Source: Bacteroidota bacterium
GTDB taxonomy: Bacteria; Bacteroidota; Bacteroidia; Chitinophagales; Chitinophagaceae
Direction of reading: 5' to 3'
Length of the DNA: 5,162 nucleotides
NCBI GenBank assembly: GCA_023386395.1
Contig: JAEWJV010000105.1
Location: 1-5,162 of the forward strand
The notes below the pieces were generated by a model. The model was given only the letters and a program-made list of their open reading frames with translations. It ran no database searches and was not told where the DNA came from. Position numbers and translations under genes: made by a program. Positions 4,448-5,162 of this stretch are shown here, in pieces (within the stretch, counting starts at the first letter, position 1; every line of letters starts with the position of its first letter).

Positions 4448-5162
4448 ATGCGCCGCTGTTTACTCTTGTTTTTAACGTTCTGCTTTTTATTGCCTGCATT
4501 TTCGCAGCAGGCAAAGCAATATGCTTTTACACATTACAGTACGGCTAACGGGCTTGTTTCAAATGCTGATTACAGCATAGTGCAGGATAAGCAGGGCTAT
4601 ATCTGGATGGCCACTATTGACGGCCTGCAGCGGTTTGATGGCAAGCGGTTTATTACATTCAGGCATTCGAGCACAAACCCGCATTCAATACCTTCAGATT
4701 TTGTGCCACAGCTAAACATGGACAAAGATGGAAACCTTTGGTTATATACCGGCAACAAAATTGGTTTTTTTAACCCGCATACTTTTTTATTTACCGCTGT
4801 GCCTGTGGAAAATGAAGACCCTTCAAATCCATATGATATTACTTTTTATGGAAATGCTTATAACGGCTATATGGTTCTGCATGCCAGGAATGTTGGTTTT
4901 TTTCTGTATGACCCTGCACTGAAAAAATTTAAACACACGATATCTTTCAAAACACCTGAAAATAAACGGCTGTATGGAATAAGCAATATAAATGAAACCG
5001 AATTCTGGATATCCATTGATGGCGGGATAATTGTTTATAATCTTAAAACCGGTAATCTCAATTACAGGGGCCATAACCCTGACAGAAATATCTATATTAA
5101 TGCTTTGCAGAATGACACGGCAGGCACCGGTTTTTTTGCCCACGTTAATGATACAGTATGGT
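4448..5162 (+). CDS. Two-component-regulator-propeller sensor protein, N-terminal 238 residues, cut by window edge
   Basis: The frame is open from the ATG at 4448 to the window end (238 codons plus one base). An in-frame TGA at 4430-4432 excludes any longer start at an ATG. Residues 1-19 form a signal peptide (MRRC, then a Leu/Phe core, ending Ala-Phe-Ser before Gln20), so the following domain is periplasmic. Residues 28-72 form a first propeller blade of the Reg_prop type: GLVSNADYSIVQDKQGYIW, then DGLQRFDG. A second blade follows at 79-110 with IPSDFVPQLNMDKDGNLWL. Later blades are more divergent. In this phylum such propellers usually precede a membrane segment and a histidine kinase, LytTR-type kinase or hybrid two-component module that senses glycans or other extracellular cues. 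The output domain is outside the window, so its type is unknown. It is transcribed divergently from the DUF4157 operon. Confidence 0.88.
   Translation, partial: MRRCLLLFLTFCFLLPAFSQQAKQYAFTHYSTANGLVSNADYSIVQDKQGYIWMATIDGLQRFDGKRFITFRHSSTNPHSIPSDFVPQLNMDKDGNLWLYTGNKIGFFNPHTFLFTAVPVENEDPSNPYDITFYGNAYNGYMVLHARNVGFFLYDPALKKFKHTISFKTPENKRLYGISNINETEFWISIDGGIIVYNLKTGNLNYRGHNPDRNIYINALQNDTAGTGFFAHVNDTVW

Noticed and set aside
4823..5143. 106-codon minus-strand frame opposite the propeller gene
   Set aside because: It is a shadow of the sensor coding sequence, which has a signal peptide and clear propeller blades.

Overview
The window looks like chromosomal DNA from a Bacteroidetes (Bacteroidota) bacterium, probably near the Chitinophagaceae. 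This is judged from protein flavour only: an M13-family lipoprotein peptidase, a two-component-regulator-type beta-propeller sensor, DUF4157 proteins of the kind common in that phylum, A/T-rich leaders without Shine-Dalgarno sequences, and one TAnnTTTG-type promoter element. No rRNA, tRNA, CRISPR array, insertion sequence or phage integration gene was seen.

Layout. Four genes lie on the minus strand, read from right to left. First is a DUF4157 protein with a C-terminal T4-type (GH24-like) lysozyme domain (4253-3003). Eleven bases later comes a second DUF4157 protein with a C-terminal aspzincin-like (M35-like) zinc peptidase domain (2991-1099). After 21 bases comes rsmE, the 16S rRNA m3U1498 methyltransferase (1077-376). 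After 75 bases comes the start of an M13 (neprilysin/PepO-type) lipoprotein metallopeptidase that runs off the left edge (300 to <1). On the plus strand, divergent from the DUF4157 pair across 194 bases, begins a secreted or membrane beta-propeller sensor (4448 to >5162) cut by the right edge. No gene-free stretch exceeds 300 bases.

How it may work together. DUF4157 (also called the eCIS core domain) is typically found at the N-terminus of proteins linked to extracellular contractile injection systems (eCIS). The two adjacent genes share this N-terminal module (60 of 87 core residues identical, no gaps) but carry different hydrolytic C-termini, one aimed at peptidoglycan and one at protein. 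The simplest reading is a two-cargo operon made by duplication of the delivery module and swapping of the payload. No eCIS sheath, tube or baseplate gene is visible, so the link to an injection apparatus is inferred from the family. rsmE and the M13 peptidase look like ordinary neighbours.

Most worth a second look: the peptidase protein appears to contain a second copy of its own catalytic domain with the zinc ligands erased; the lysozyme domain has Ala where T4 lysozyme has Asp20; and a 14-bp tandem repeat has been absorbed into the interdomain linker of rsmE.
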